Shown here in pieces: positions 46,653 through 58,208 of a stretch of DNA of 64,000 nucleotides; the first letter of the stretch is position 1; every line of letters starts with the position of its first letter. Position numbers and translations under genes: made by a program. Under the pieces are notes generated by a model. It searched no databases. It worked only from the letters and a program-made list of their open reading frames with translations, and was not told the DNA's origin. Origin of the DNA: Ehretia macrophylla (Eukaryota > Streptophyta > Magnoliopsida > Boraginales > Ehretiaceae); assembly GCA_037974665.1 (NCBI GenBank), contig CM075765.1, positions 19,233,648 through 19,297,647 on the forward strand. The letters are read 5' to 3'.

Positions 46653-47809
46653 TAATTTCCTTTCTACATTGACAAAACCCCTTTCTGGGTAGTTAACACC
46701 TCATAATTGATATTTTCTATTTACTAATATGACAATTTGTCAACAAAGAATTTTACTTTTCTCTGTGGTATGATTGAAACTTTATGCTTAATTTTCTTAA
46801 CAGTAATTATCGGCTTCTTTGTTGGTCAAGCAAGTGTTCAGATCTTCCGGTGCGTGAATCATGATTAAAAGCAAACGGCAGAATAAATCTATTCATTGCA
46901 AAGACAAAGTAATGTTGTTGCTATGAATCATCTAGGTACAAGAAAAAAAGAAAAGAAAAGAAATATATTAAGTTTTAAGAGATTAATTTAGTGATGGAGC
47001 GTTTAAAACCGTAAATGGAATACTTGTTCATTTATTAGTCAAGAAATTATTTTCTTTGAGTTAATTCAAATAAGTCTTTTGACTAACTGATATGAACTAT
47101 GTGTGTTTTGAACACAATTATATATTCTGAAATTTAACACCCGTAACCCATGTAAATCAGAAGGAATTTATCGAGAGAATAACTAAACCCGTTATCTATG
47201 TGGATATGAATGCTATGATTCCATTTTTTGGTGGATCAGGCAAAGCCTCTCTATTCACGTTGACAAATTATATTTTATAGTTTTCTCTTGGAAGGAGGCA
47301 TTGCCTACTTGTAAAGCAGAAAATAATGCCAATAGCGTAAGACTAAGTCATACATGTTACTCTGTATGTGATCATATATAGTTTAATAGTAAAAGTACAT
47401 AGTGGTCTCCACCGCGTTAAGACACTAAAGAAGAAAATCTAACAATTTTTTTAAAGACAAATACATATGTTTTCTAATATGTTTTTGAATTTCATGAGTA
47501 CTTTTCTTCTTCTTTTACTTTTTCTTGCCTTAGCAAGTGGTGTTCGAGAATATATGGTCGTCAAATAGGCATTAACCTAAGAGTACTAGAAGGTTTAAGG
47601 CTCGAGGTCTAAGATAAGACATGAAACGTAGAAAAATCTAAGTCCATATGAAGAGATATATATATATATATAAACATAGAATTTTTAAAAGTTATGGTGT
47701 TAAAAATGAGGTCCGAAATACTAAAATAGCAAAGATACTGATGATAAAATAAAATTAAAAAGAACCCACATTTATAAACAAATTCCTAAATAATATCAAA
47801 ATAAATATA
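46653..47809. other. Intergenic, nothing recognised
   Basis: 1.16 kb of AT-rich sequence; only a short (TA)n at 47,656-47,672. No gene seen on either strand. Confidence 0.5.
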
Positions 47810-48600
47810 CACTATAAGAAAAATTGAAACGGGTGATGGATTTTAGTGACGGACTTTTTCTCTTTGCTAAGTAGCAACGGCTTTAGCGATGGAAAATATT
47901 CAATCACTAATTAGCTACGTATTAGCAAAGGCTTTGCAACGGGCAAATTTATAACAAAATTTCGTCACTAATCCCTCACAAAATAGTGACGGATTCGTGA
48001 CAGCTAATAGAGTTGCGACGGAATAGTGACGACATGTCATAATTCCCTCTAAATAGTGACGGAATTAGCGACGGAATTTAGTAAAAACTTAAAGATAAGC
48101 AATAAAATAAACCATATTTTGTAATTTTTCCTTCTGAAAGTGGCTTGGACATCAAATAAATTTAAAAAATATTTGTTCATATTGTCAACGGACTGCATGT
48201 ATTTTATAAGAAAATTATGACTTGTAACATTTTTTTCAGAAATAATTACTTACTTCCCTTGCTAAATCTGTTGCTAATTAGCTTAGCGACGAATTTAACG
48301 GAAAAAATTAGTAAAAACATAAAAAGCAATTACAATAAATATTGAGTATTATACGTTATTGCTAAGTCTAGTAAAAGAGTAGACGAGTTGACCTTGAACA
48401 TAACCATAGGTCAAAAACATAGAATATAAAGAATTTGACGTAATCATATGTTAGTCTTTATAATACAAACTATTAACAATTATAACTTCTTTCATCTGAT
48501 TTTGTCGATTTTCATTCTGAAAGTGACTTCAACATTAAATTAAATTGGAAAATACTTGTTCATATTGTTAACGGACTGTAAGAGCACTTAATCAAAAGAG
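47810..48600. mobile_element. CACTA transposon end (partial) with GTGACGGA subterminal repeats
   Basis: It starts CACTATAAGAAAAATTG at 47,810, a CACTA terminus one base different from the 9,826 element's, followed by many GTGACGGA/GCGACGGA words in both directions to about 48,300. A diverged internal repeat of about 100 bp occurs at 48,110-48,205 and 48,485-48,590 (shared CTTGTTCATATTGT(T/C)AACGGACTG). No matching right terminus is visible downstream, so the element is truncated or very decayed. The end coordinate is approximate. Confidence 0.65.
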
Positions 48601-49090
48601 ATACTATAATGTAATACATACTACATCTAAGATGTTTATGAATAACAAGTATTGTGGTTAATATGCTTGATTTAATATAGAAATGTTATATATTTAAGGG
48701 TACTTCTTCATGTCTCTATGAGTACTAATTTGGTATTCTAGATTCTACAAAGAAAGAAGAAACTTTATTATATGTTATTGTGATATTAATTTCTAAAAGA
48801 CCCTATGAAGTAGGACATCAGAAATTGAAATTTCGAATTGAAGAAAAAGAACAATATAACCATATATAACATTACAAAAACTCAAAAAGATGTGTTGTGT
48901 TTGCAAGTAGTGATAGAAGAGTATATCGGTATAGAAAAATCTATCATTTTGATAGTGTAAGTATAATATGCGCGCTACGTAAAGTATAATATGTTTGTTG
49001 CATGTACATTGTAATATTAGACACTTCAAACTTTTATTTGACACCTAAATGGTCTTGAGTTCAAGTCATATAGGGATAGGTTGAGAACCA
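48601..49090. other. Intergenic, nothing recognised
   Basis: About 490 bp, AT-rich; the minus-strand frame at 48,793-49,044 has no recognisable product. Confidence 0.4.
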
Positions 49091-49094
49091 CTAT

Positions 49095-49495
49095 TAGGCT
49101 CTGCTTGGCCTATCTGTTAAATTTTAACTTTTGAGTTGTAGAGCTTTTACAGTAGAACTTTGGTTAGAAGTGCTGTTGAACAAAAGTCGTGGACTGTTTG
49201 GCCTATATTGGGCAATATTGAGCTTTTAAAAAATTTGAAGGTAATATTGTATTTTAAAAAATATAAAGGGGTATATTTGAGAAAGAAAAAGAAAACAGCT
49301 TCCCGCATTATATAAAACAGCTTCGCAAAAGCCTATAAAAAGCTTCAATTTGAAGCTTCTTGTTTTTCAGTTTTTTTCAACTTCAACTTTTACCTAAAAG
49401 CACTTTAAGAAATATGCCAAACAGGTAAGATCAGCTTTTAAACTCACAAAAAATACTTTTTAGTGTCAAAAAACTAGGCCAAACAAACTCTTAAT
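49095..49495. mobile_element. GTTTGGCC-type MITE, copy 1
   Basis: About 400 bp with inverted ends AGGCTCTGCTTGGCCTATC and the inverse of ACTAGGCCAAACAAACTCTT. Internal words (AAGCTTCAATTTGAAGCTTC, TATAAAGGGGTATATTTGA) recur inverted in the second copy at 56,975-57,365. Looks hAT-like, but I could not fix the target duplication. Confidence 0.65.
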
Positions 49496-49499
49496 CTCC

Positions 49500-50100
49500 T
49501 TTTATCTAAATCTTTTAAGATACCTATCTTTTTTGTTTTTGGGGCCCTTTCTCTTTTGTGAGGGCTTGGTTTAATAATTTTTGAGGTGGCAGTTGGAGCA
49601 AATTAACAATACCATAATTTACAAAATGTCAATATTCAAGAATCACCTTTGACTTGGGATGGGTCCTCTCACTAGAGCTGAAGAAGAACACGCCATTATG
49701 TACAATTCTTTCCTCTGGCGAGAACTTCCACGAAATTAATAAATAGGTGGCATCGTTGTATATTTTACTTTTTAATTTTATTTTAGAGACCGTTACGGGA
49801 ACCTCTTTCCTTCTATTTTGAAATCTAGAATTGAAGGTCTAGTCATAGATCAGTGAAGGAATTTCTCACTGCTTATAAGATTGGTGAAACACCCTTTTCC
49901 AAGGTCACTCCCTTTGAGTTGGGGAAATGCCGACAACGAAAGAAATAGGATTTGGCCGTAGAAGAATTCTATTTAAGAACGAGGGATACAAAAAAGTAAT
50001 AAGAGAGGCAAAATATTCAACTATCAAATCTTCAATGAAATTAATGATTGGGATGTAAATCCACAATTTGTATTCGGGAACACTGATTATCATTTCTGAG
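49500..50100. other. Intergenic, nothing firm
   Basis: A short frame near 49,855-49,950 (FLTAYKIGETPFSKVTPFEL) faintly resembles the end of a retrotransposon integrase but is too short to call. Confidence 0.35.
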
Positions 50101-50690
50101 TATTTTCTTTAGACTTCTTCCTTCTTTTGTTGTATATTTAGGAGAATTTTGTACATAAAATATTGAAGAATACAAGAATTTCTACATTCTTTATACTTTC
50201 TTCATGGTATCAAAGTGAGTCAGCAAGAAGAGTTTTTCATGAGAGCTGTCATTAAGGTGAGCTAGTTGCAAGAAAAGAGATGGATCATATACGAATGGAT
50301 AAACTTGGTCTTGTCAATGAGCTACCCACACATGGATAAATAAGGTTGGATCAAAAAAATCTAATATCATGTTACGAATTATGAGATTTTATTCTAAAAT
50401 TAATTAGTAGAGTTAATATTTAATTATATGGGACGATTGGATATTCTGCATCCTTATCATGCATGTGTGAACCCGATTGAAAAATTAGGTTTAACATACT
50501 TTTTGGGGAACAAAATTATGCTCTAAAGAAGTCGTTTCTATCTGACGAAAGTATACATTGGATATCGTTGGTGATATGGTTTCCTTGGAGTAGCCCCAGT
50601 GGCAGACTTATGCTTGGGTCAGTGGGGGCAGCCTTGACTCTGAAAAATGTTTTAAAACATTATATATATATATTTTTTAAAATAAAATAA

Positions 50691-50727
<37 letters not shown>

Positions 50728-51000
50728 TAGTTAAAAATATTAATTAGTCTCCACTAAAAAAATATTATATTTTAATTTCTACTGAAAAAAAATTCTGAAT
50801 CCGTCTGGAGTAGCCCCAACCACTATTCCTATTGAGCTTGAAACTCACATCGTTTGAGGGTGAACTCCTCAAAGACGAAAGATCCATCACAATATCAAAA
50901 ATTTGTAGGGAGACTTATTTACCATACAATCACAAGACCAGATATTACATACTCAGAACACGATATTTTAGGTGGGGACGGCTATGTATGCTTGGTTTCT
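50100..51000 (+). mobile_element. Degraded Ty1/copia relic: LTR end, primer site, RT fragment
   Basis: An LTR-like end (...TTTATACTTTCTTCA) is followed at 50,205 by TGGTATCAAAGTG, a close match to the initiator-tRNA primer site of copia elements. RT remnants follow on the plus strand: LTYFLGNKI near 50,485-50,515, RKYTLDIV near 50,537-50,560 and, after a frame change, DPSQYQKFVGRLIYHTITRP (50,880-50,940). A hAT MITE (50,597-50,808) splits the RT remnant. Most of gag, integrase and RNase H is missing. Confidence 0.6.
50597..50808. mobile_element. CAGGGGCGGAGCC-type hAT MITE, copy 1, inside the copia relic
   Basis: 212 bp with imperfect inverted ends (CAGTGGCAGACTT, AATCCGTCTGG), flanked by AGTAGCCC at 50,589-50,596 and 50,809-50,816. 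It contains a (TA)n run (about 50,697-50,722). Same family as 53,575-53,889 by its internal TTAGTTAAAAATATTAATTA and CCCCACT words. Confidence 0.65.
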
Positions 51001-51549
51001 GAAATAATAAGGGGATATCGTGCACTTTAATTTTAAACCATAAGAGTTATTGTGCAGTTTTAAAAAAATATAAGTATCTTGTACACTTCATCCTCCTAAT
51101 GAATAACAAATGAAGAGCTAAGTGAGGTAAACCTACCCTGCACTTGTCATTTAGCTGAAACATTAGCATATATATTGCTTTGATAAACTTTGTATTAGTA
51201 ATTAACCGAAAAAACAAAAAAAAACTTTATATTAGTCAATGTGCATTAACACATGGCTAACTGCAGAGATAATTAATTCCTGTTAGTGTCCCATAAATAT
51301 CTTATCTTCTATCACTTGTAGCAATGTCAAAAAGCCCTATCTTTTGTAAAATCTTATTAATAAATATCTGTCACCGTCCACGCCTCATTTCCTCAAATCT
51401 GGAACACATTGCAGTTGACTTAATTAAATGTTCTTCAACTAATTATTCTCCTTTAACGAATTATTTTGGAACACTAACAAAGTCCTTGCTAGACTTGTCA
51501 CGGAGTTTATAGTCTTGGATAGACTTAATTAGTCAAGTCCCTCGTTATT
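51001..51549. other. Intergenic, nothing recognised
   Basis: AT-rich, no supported gene; a short frame at 51,324-51,512 has no recognisable product. Confidence 0.4.
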
Positions 51550-52904
51550 AAAAAAAAATCCTTGTTAGACTTGCCAAACTACACTAGAAAGGACTTTGTA
51601 GTCGATCAAACGTCGAAAAATTAGGCATAGAGACAAGATATTATCTCTTACAATATTGTTTTTCACAAGATTGGCCTCTCGCTATTTACTTTCAATTATT
51701 TTTAAGAGATTTTTTCCCCATTAGTTTTTAATCCAAAATTCTTTAGGAATATATATAAAACATGGATAGTCATGTTAAAAGTTCGAAATAAGGATGATTT
51801 GATCACTCATGTATGAATATTAGAAAAATACAAGCCTTGACGAGATGAAAAAGTACTTAGATTGACCTTTATATTGATTTTTTGGATCAAGGAACTTAAA
51901 GTCTTTTAGTTCAAAATGCTACATTATAACTTATCAAAACCTAGAGAAAATAGATCAAAAGAAAATTTGAATAAAGTGAATGCTATATATATTTCTTTTT
52001 TTGTAAGAAATAGCAAAGAAAAACTAATCCACATTAATGTCCTCTTGGTATGTATTTAGTGGCATATTCAGTGAAACAAGTATTTTATTTTTGTGTACTT
52101 AAAACAAATAATAAGGAACATGAAGTGTCAAAGGCAAAATTAGAGCATTTTTGTGTTTCAAATGCCTCTATCGACAGTTATTGCAGTGTCTCATTCATTA
52201 TAATATATAACTATGGATCTTGGCTTAGACAAAAAAGTTCTAGGTGTAAGGATAATTGGAAAAAAGAGGGAATGCTTAGATGATGATTTTATTCCTGGAC
52301 TGCACTAAATAGATCTAGAGATCGTTTTGCTCTTTTCACATTTGTATAAGTGAGTATTGTTAATTGAAATTATTTATTTAGAACAAACATAAGTAATTAT
52401 TCTTAAATATATAATATTAAAATTACTCACAGACATGAAATTCTTATCCTCGTGACAACTGTCACCACTACGAAAGAATCGGGAAAAAAATGATGATGAT
52501 AAAGAATCGGGAAAATCAACGCAGAAAAAGTAGGCATTCACTTTAATGACTTCTGAGACTGGAGATAATGTTAAATAAGATCATCTTTTTCTTCACTAAT
52601 AAGACTATGTATTTAATGGCCCGCATTGATGGTTAACGGAGTTGAACTCGAAGAAAAATTTGACGTTAAAGCAGCAACCAGAAAGCCATTTTGACCAACA
52701 TGTTTCACATGTGAGTGAAAAAAAAAAAGGGTAAATAGTAGCTAATTAGCTCTCTATACACAATACATTTTTATACTTTTAAAAGTGTACTGGAATTTTG
52801 TGTGATTTAAAAAAATGGCACACGTGTGTGTACCTCACATGTCGTTCAAACTAACAAATTTATTGACAGAAGAGATTATGATGTTACTTTTTTCAAATCA
52901 CAAG

Positions 52905-53345
52905 GCATTCTGATACACTTTTAAAACCACATAAACGTATTGCGCACTTTCTCGGAAAATATTTTCTGGATTTTACGGTGTTTGGTGACATCGAAAAATT
53001 AATCAACCGTAAAATATTTTCTGATAAAAAATTGCAACTGTTTTTTCTTAATTTTACGGTATTTGGTAACACCGTAAAATTAGTCAACCGTAAAATATTT
53101 TCTGATTAATAATTACGACTAGTACAAAATTTTGTAAAATGTTTTACGGAACTTTGAGAGAAGAAAATATTTTACGGAACTCACGATACGTTCAAACACT
53201 TAAAAATATCTTCTCGTAATCTATTTTTTGGAAAAATATTTTTCCCTAACAAGTTATTTTACTGCAAACAAATAGAGTCCTGTAAAATATTTTATTTTTC
53301 CAGAAAATATTTTACACAAATAAATTATTTTACGACAAACAAACA
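52905..53345. repeat. AAAATATTTTC / TTTACGG repeat cluster
   Basis: A pair of about 65-bp direct repeats (about 52,976-53,036 and 53,043-53,107) sharing TTTTACGGT(G/A)TTTGGT and CAACCGTAAAATATTTTCTG, followed by inverted forms (AAAATATTTTACGGAACT). Probably an old MITE with iterated ends; boundaries unclear. Confidence 0.5.
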
Positions 53346-53574
53346 GAGCCTAAGTCTAGGGGACTACGATACTAATAAACGTTGTTAGTAAATTAGTAAT
53401 CCATAGCTGAGACCATTTGACTCTCGACTCAGTGAGCATCTCCCTTTTTTGGGTCGATTTATTGCAAAAATGTATCAACCGATGACAGTTCTTAAAACGT
53501 TTGAGCGGAGCAAATTGACAAGCTCCATCGGGGATTAATAAACTAAGAGAGTGATCGTAGTCTAGCATTCTTAG

Positions 53575-53889
53575 CAGTGGTGGAGCCACATTAGAGCAAG
53601 CCCCCACTGACTTAGAATAACGTTAAAAATTTTATGTATTTTTGAGAAAAAAAAATATATTTATGTATTTTTAGTTAAAAAATTAATTAGCCCCCACTGA
53701 AAGAAAAAATGAATTCATATAGTTGAAAAATTATAAAATTTTATGTATTTTTAGGAAAAAAATTAAAATATCTATGTATTTTTAGTTAAAAAAATTAAAT
53801 AACACCCACTGAAAGAAAAAATGAAATCATATAATTAAAAAATTATTTATTTTAGCCCCCACTGATAAAAATTTATGGCTCCGCCCCTG
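53575..53889. mobile_element. CAGGGGCGGAGCC-type hAT MITE, copy 2
   Basis: 315 bp with ends CAGTGGTGGAGCCA and TGGCTCCGCCCCTG and a perfect 8-bp duplication ATTCTTAG (53,567-53,574; 53,890-53,897). The 8-bp duplication and CAG-type ends fit hAT. Its interior has repeated units TATGTATTTTTAGTTAAAAA and CCCCCACTGAAAGAAAAAAT. Confidence 0.88.
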
Positions 53890-53972
53890 ATTCTTAGTTA
53901 ATTAATCTATAACTCTATTAGCTAATTTACTAATAGATTGACGATAATTTTTTGCTCATTACATAAAAGATA

Positions 53973-54459
53973 GGGAAAATCTCACATTTAGTTTCTATTA
54001 TTTACAAAAAAAATTTAGTTTAGTCCTTATTGTTTAAAATGACTCAATTTAATCCTTATTATTTCTCTAAAAGTTTCAATTTCGTCCATATTATTTAAAA
54101 TTTTTCAATTTCATCCTTATTATTTTTCAAAAAATTCAATTTCGTCCCTATTATTTTCAAAAAGTTTCAAATTCGTCTCTATTATTTCTCAAAAAAAATT
54201 CAATTTAGTCGTAAAATAATATAGACGAATTTGAAACTTTAAGAAAACAATAGAGACGAAATTGAAACTTTTTAAAAATAATAGGGACAAAATTGAAACT
54301 TTTTGAAAAATAATAGGGACTAAATTAAGACATTTTAAATAATAAAGACAAAATTGATTCTTTTGGTGAAACAATAAGAATTAAATTAAAATATTTTAAA
54401 TAATAGAGATTAAATTAAAATATTTTGTAATAAATAGAGACTAAATGTGAAATTTTTCC
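53973..54459. mobile_element. Mutator-type MITE with 9-bp duplication and repeat-built inverted arms
   Basis: 487 bp bounded by TAAAAGATA on both sides (53,964-53,972 and 54,460-54,468), a 9-bp duplication typical of Mutator-like elements. The ends are GGGAAAATCTCACATTTAG and the inverse of CTAAATGTGAAATTTTTCC. Almost the whole length is two facing arms (to about 54,205 and from about 54,222), each made of tandem 30-40-bp units such as TTTCAATTTCGTCCCTATTA. No coding content. Confidence 0.88.
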
Positions 54460-54468
54460 TAAAAGATA

Positions 54469-56190
54469 TTTTAAGTATCTTTTAGTAAAAGCTGGATAGT
54501 CCAACTAGATGTAGACTGCTAAAGAAATCCATCGACAATTTTGAGACTGAAATATGAACTCGATCGTATGAGTTTCTCGAAGCAGCAACTGATGATCAGT
54601 GAACTGCTCTTTAAGTATACAAGCTAGTATTTTCAACCCTTTTTTCCGGCTATGACTAAGTTTACAATCTTGGACTATTGGGACTCACTTTATTATGTTG
54701 TCTCCAAATCAAATTACATTACGATTAGATATTAAGAGAAGCCAATTACAATGCTAATGCACTTATTACCTATGAATTTATAATTATCTTTCTCTATTTT
54801 CTGATTCACATCTTGATGTATTATAGACGTGAGTCTTTACAAACATTCGAGACAAACAGATAGAGTTCACAAAAAATATGTAAGTTTCATAAAAATGCAC
54901 ATATTACTATCACAAGCAGAGGGACACACGTGTCACCATCGTGGTTAACCAGGGCCAACCGTTTTGAACAATTACATGTTCTAAAGTCATTTCTTATTGA
55001 TATTTTAAGAGTCAACACAGTAAATTTCTTACGTAACTAGCAAGCTCTCAATTTTTTCTTTCACTATTTTAGGAGTAAACATCACCATACTCTCTGTGCA
55101 TTATAATTTACCAAAAGTGTATATTTTCTGGTATCATAATTACAATTTTTGTTTTTAAAAAGGTTGTATATCACAATAACGAAATGCTAAGGAACAAGTA
55201 TTGTGTAACCTTTTAGAAAAGTTTAGAGCCTAAAATTATAATTATGGTACCACATAAATTTATATGCACTTTCTGTAACTTATGGTGCTATATATCCTTT
55301 TGCTTTAGGGTTAATCTAGTGCTCTCCTATAAGATTATGATAATGTTTAGAGATTAACTCAATAGACAAATAATGAATTGTTATTAAATGATAGTTTTAG
55401 GTACCTTGTCAGAACCTGTTATTTGCGCCCGTGCTGTTGGTAGTGTGTAGTCATCAACTAAATCTTCTTCAAACCACAAAAAAAAAAAAAAAAAAAAAAA
55501 AAAGAAGAAGAAGAAGAAAAAAAAGTGAGCGCTCACCTCGCCCAATTGTTTGATAGTGATACAAATTTTTTGTTAAACTTGAAAATAGTGATGCAGTGCA
55601 TTCCCATGTTATAACATGATCTAAGTGTGAATGAGTCCATGTATTTTAAGTGTTTTTTTTTTTTGTCGTAATATATTTAAGTATTTGTTGTTTACTAAAG
55701 TTGTAATATCTTGTTCCACATTCAATTTGTATAAAATTTGTGACTGGTTTATAATAATTTACATGCTTTGTTATCCTCAGCACAGGCTCGAGGATGATCT
55801 GTGAAGTATGGTAGCTTAAACTCATAGTAAAGCTTCAATATATACCAACACCAAAAAAAGAAGGGAGAAAAGAGAGAGAGAGAGAGAGAGAGAATAGGGA
55901 AAAATATCATACCCAAACCTAAAATCTCAAGTCACAAGTGAGATTATAGTATTGTAGTTATAATAAATTACTTGAACCTCAAATTAACTGATTCAAAATA
56001 ATTAATCTAATTTGATGCGAACATTACAATTACTGGACTTGATATCCTTATTAGGGGCACACAATCACTTATCTCCTGCATCCGGGCTCTGAATACTATT
56101 TTATCACACTCAAGGCCCAAAACTCAGGATCTACTTGGATTCAAAATTAACTTGCCGAAAATAGTTAACACAAAATATTATATAAACCCA
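54469..56190. other. Segmental-duplication interior, no gene
   Basis: AT-rich; includes a poly-A followed by (GAA)n at about 55,479-55,525 and a (GA)n at 55,872-55,893. No reading frame supported. Confidence 0.5.
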
Positions 56191-56192
56191 TA

Positions 56193-56499
56193 CTGGGGCG
56201 AAGCTACACTAGGGCAAGTGGGGGCTGTCGAGAATAACATTAAAAATTTTATATATTTTTTAAGAAAAAAATTAAAATATTTATATATTTTTAATTAAAA
56301 AATTAATTAGCCCCTACTAAAAGAAAAAATAAAGTCATATAGTTGAAAAATTATTTATTTTTGAGAAAAAAATTAAAATATGTATGTATTTTTAGTTAAA
56401 AAAATTAATTAGTCCCCACTGAAAGAAAAAATGAAGTCATATAATTGAAAAATTATTTATTTTAGCCCCCACTGAAAAAAATTTCTAGCTCCACCACTA
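56193..56499. mobile_element. CAGGGGCGGAGCC-type hAT MITE, copy 3
   Basis: About 307 bp, ends CTGGGGCGAAGCTA and TAGCTCCACCACTA, interior nearly the same as copy 2. Flanks AACCCATA and AACTCACA agree at 6 of 8 positions, a decayed 8-bp duplication. Confidence 0.75.
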
Positions 56500-56974
56500 A
56501 ACTCACAACATCAAATTTTAAACCACTCAATCATCATTTTTCTCATTGATGTGGAACATTATAGAAAACAGATTACATACAATAAACAATGTGATATCAT
56601 ACAACTGATTTTAAACTACTACCGAAGTAGAAAATGATCGTAATACAGAAAATAAAATAGAAAAAATGTAACGTATGGATCAATTAACAATGTGATTTAC
56701 ATGACAGAATAGTGGTTACTAAATCCAATGCTTACTAATCCCAAAAAGAATACCTGAATGTGAAAAAAAATAAATAAATAAATAAAAAAGCCCTTGCTAG
56801 ACTTGCCATAGCAAGGACTTTGTTGTCATTAAAAATTAGGCATGGAGCAACTAATTGTTGTTGCGCTAAAAATCCTCTCTCATATCGTGTTTTACAAGAT
56901 TACCCTCTCAAAATTTTTGGAAAGTATATATAAAACACGGATAGTCATGTTAAAAGTTCGAAATAAGAATGATT

Positions 56975-57365
56975 TGGGTTATGTTTAGCTATTTTTTATA
57001 AGTTTAAAAGCACTTTCTTTGAATTTAGAAGTTGAAATTAATTTATTTGGCCCAATTCTAAAAGAGTTTCTTGTAAAAACTAAAGATGAAAAAAGCTGAA
57101 AAATAAAGCTTCAAATTGAATCTTTTCAGAAAAGGCTTTTGTGTGAAGTCGTTTTTACATAATGCGGTAAGTCAATTTTTTTTTTCAAATATACCCCCTC
57201 ATATTTTTAAAAACTCGATATTGCCTCAAAATTTTTAAAAACCCAATGTTACCCAATATAAGCTAAACAATTAACTATTTTTTTTTAACAGCACTTCTAA
57301 CAAAAGTTCTATTCTAAAACCTCTACAGCTCAAAAGCTAAAATTTCACATAGGATAAATAGAACC
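56975..57365. mobile_element. GTTTGGCC-type MITE, copy 2 (inverted)
   Basis: About 390 bp, reverse-oriented relative to 49,095-49,495, sharing AAGCTTCAAATTGAA, TACCCAATATAAGC and CTACAGCTCAAAAG. It is inserted in unit 2 of the segmental duplication; unit 1 lacks it after GAAATAAGGATGATTTG. The ends are less well kept than in copy 1. Confidence 0.6.
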
Positions 57366-57924
57366 TTGATTCATGTACGTAAATTAGAGAATTATAATCC
57401 TTCATGAAGATGAAAAACTCCTATTTTCCTTTCTATTGATTTCTTATGTAGAAGAACTTGAAAGTCTTTTAGTACATAATTCAACTTTCTTATTAAGTCC
57501 TAAAGAAAATAACTAAAAGAAAAAGAAATTTTGAATCAAGTAAATGAAATTTTTTTTACTCCAATGGTATATTGTAATGTCTTACATTGGTGAGAGAAGT
57601 AATACGTAAATAGTTTATAAATAAGTCTTATTAGTTTAAGTTATGATTAAAGTTAATCATTCAGAATCAATAAATTTGAAATACAAATAATTATTCTCAA
57701 ACTTATTATATTAGTCTTATTTGAGGACCTGAGGTGTCGGTCCCGAGGTGTGAAAATTATCATCTATCTACCGTAAGAAATTATAATGGTAAAGATAAGG
57801 AGAAAAAGAAGATGATGGAAAAGAATGGAGAAAATCAATGCAGAAAAAGTAGGCATTCACTTTAGTGACTTTTGAGACAGGAGATAATGTTAAATAAGAT
57901 CATCCTTTCTTCTTTGACGAGAAT

Positions 57925-58200
57925 CAGGGGCGGAGGGAGGGGACCAGGAGCCCTGGCTCCCGACCTTAAAAAAAAAAAAAAAAATTAATGGAATTTTTTT
58001 GAAAAAATATATTTGGTCATCTAAGTAAAAAGTTAAAAAGGTATGAAAATTTTTAAAAATATAAAATTAGTTTAGTGGTTAGTCACAATTACTAATATAC
58101 TGAGGGAGTTATATTTTTTTACAAATTTTTTGTTATCATGTGTGTGTCTATTACTATAAAATTTTGATCTTTTAATATTAAATTTCTAGCTCTGCTCCTA
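57925..58200. mobile_element. CAGGGGCGGAGCC-type hAT MITE, copy 4
   Basis: 276 bp, ends CAGGGGCGGAGGGAGG and CTAGCTCTGCTCCTA, flanked by ACGAGAAT (57,917-57,924) and ATGAGAAT (58,201-58,208), 7 of 8 identical. Unit 1 of the duplication has no insert at the corresponding place (about 52,600). Confidence 0.75.
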
Positions 58201-58208
58201 ATGAGAAT

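Larger units (their letters stand above)
51550..56760. repeat. Segmental duplication, unit 1 (expanded by MITEs)
   Basis: It aligns in order with 56,785-59,155. Shared blocks include CTTGTTAGACTTGCCA (51,562) with CTTGCTAGACTTGCCA (56,792), GGATAGTCATGTTAAAAGTT (51,764 and 56,939), GCAGAAAAAGTAGGCATTCA (52,521 and 57,840), ACATGTTTCACATGTGA (about 52,698 and 58,261), and the block near 54,920-55,200 with 58,480-58,700. Its end (56,650-56,760) matches 59,045-59,155, just 3' of the subtilase stop. Unit 1 is longer because of insertions at 53,575, 53,973 and 56,193. No gene is preserved inside. Confidence 0.7.

Noticed and set aside
49855-49950. Possible integrase fragment (FLTAYKIGETPFSK)
   Set aside because: Too short, ends in a stop after a few residues, and no neighbouring integrase motifs are visible.
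52050-52283. Small plus-strand reading frame (77 codons)
   Set aside because: It lies in the non-coding segmental duplication and is not kept in the partner unit.
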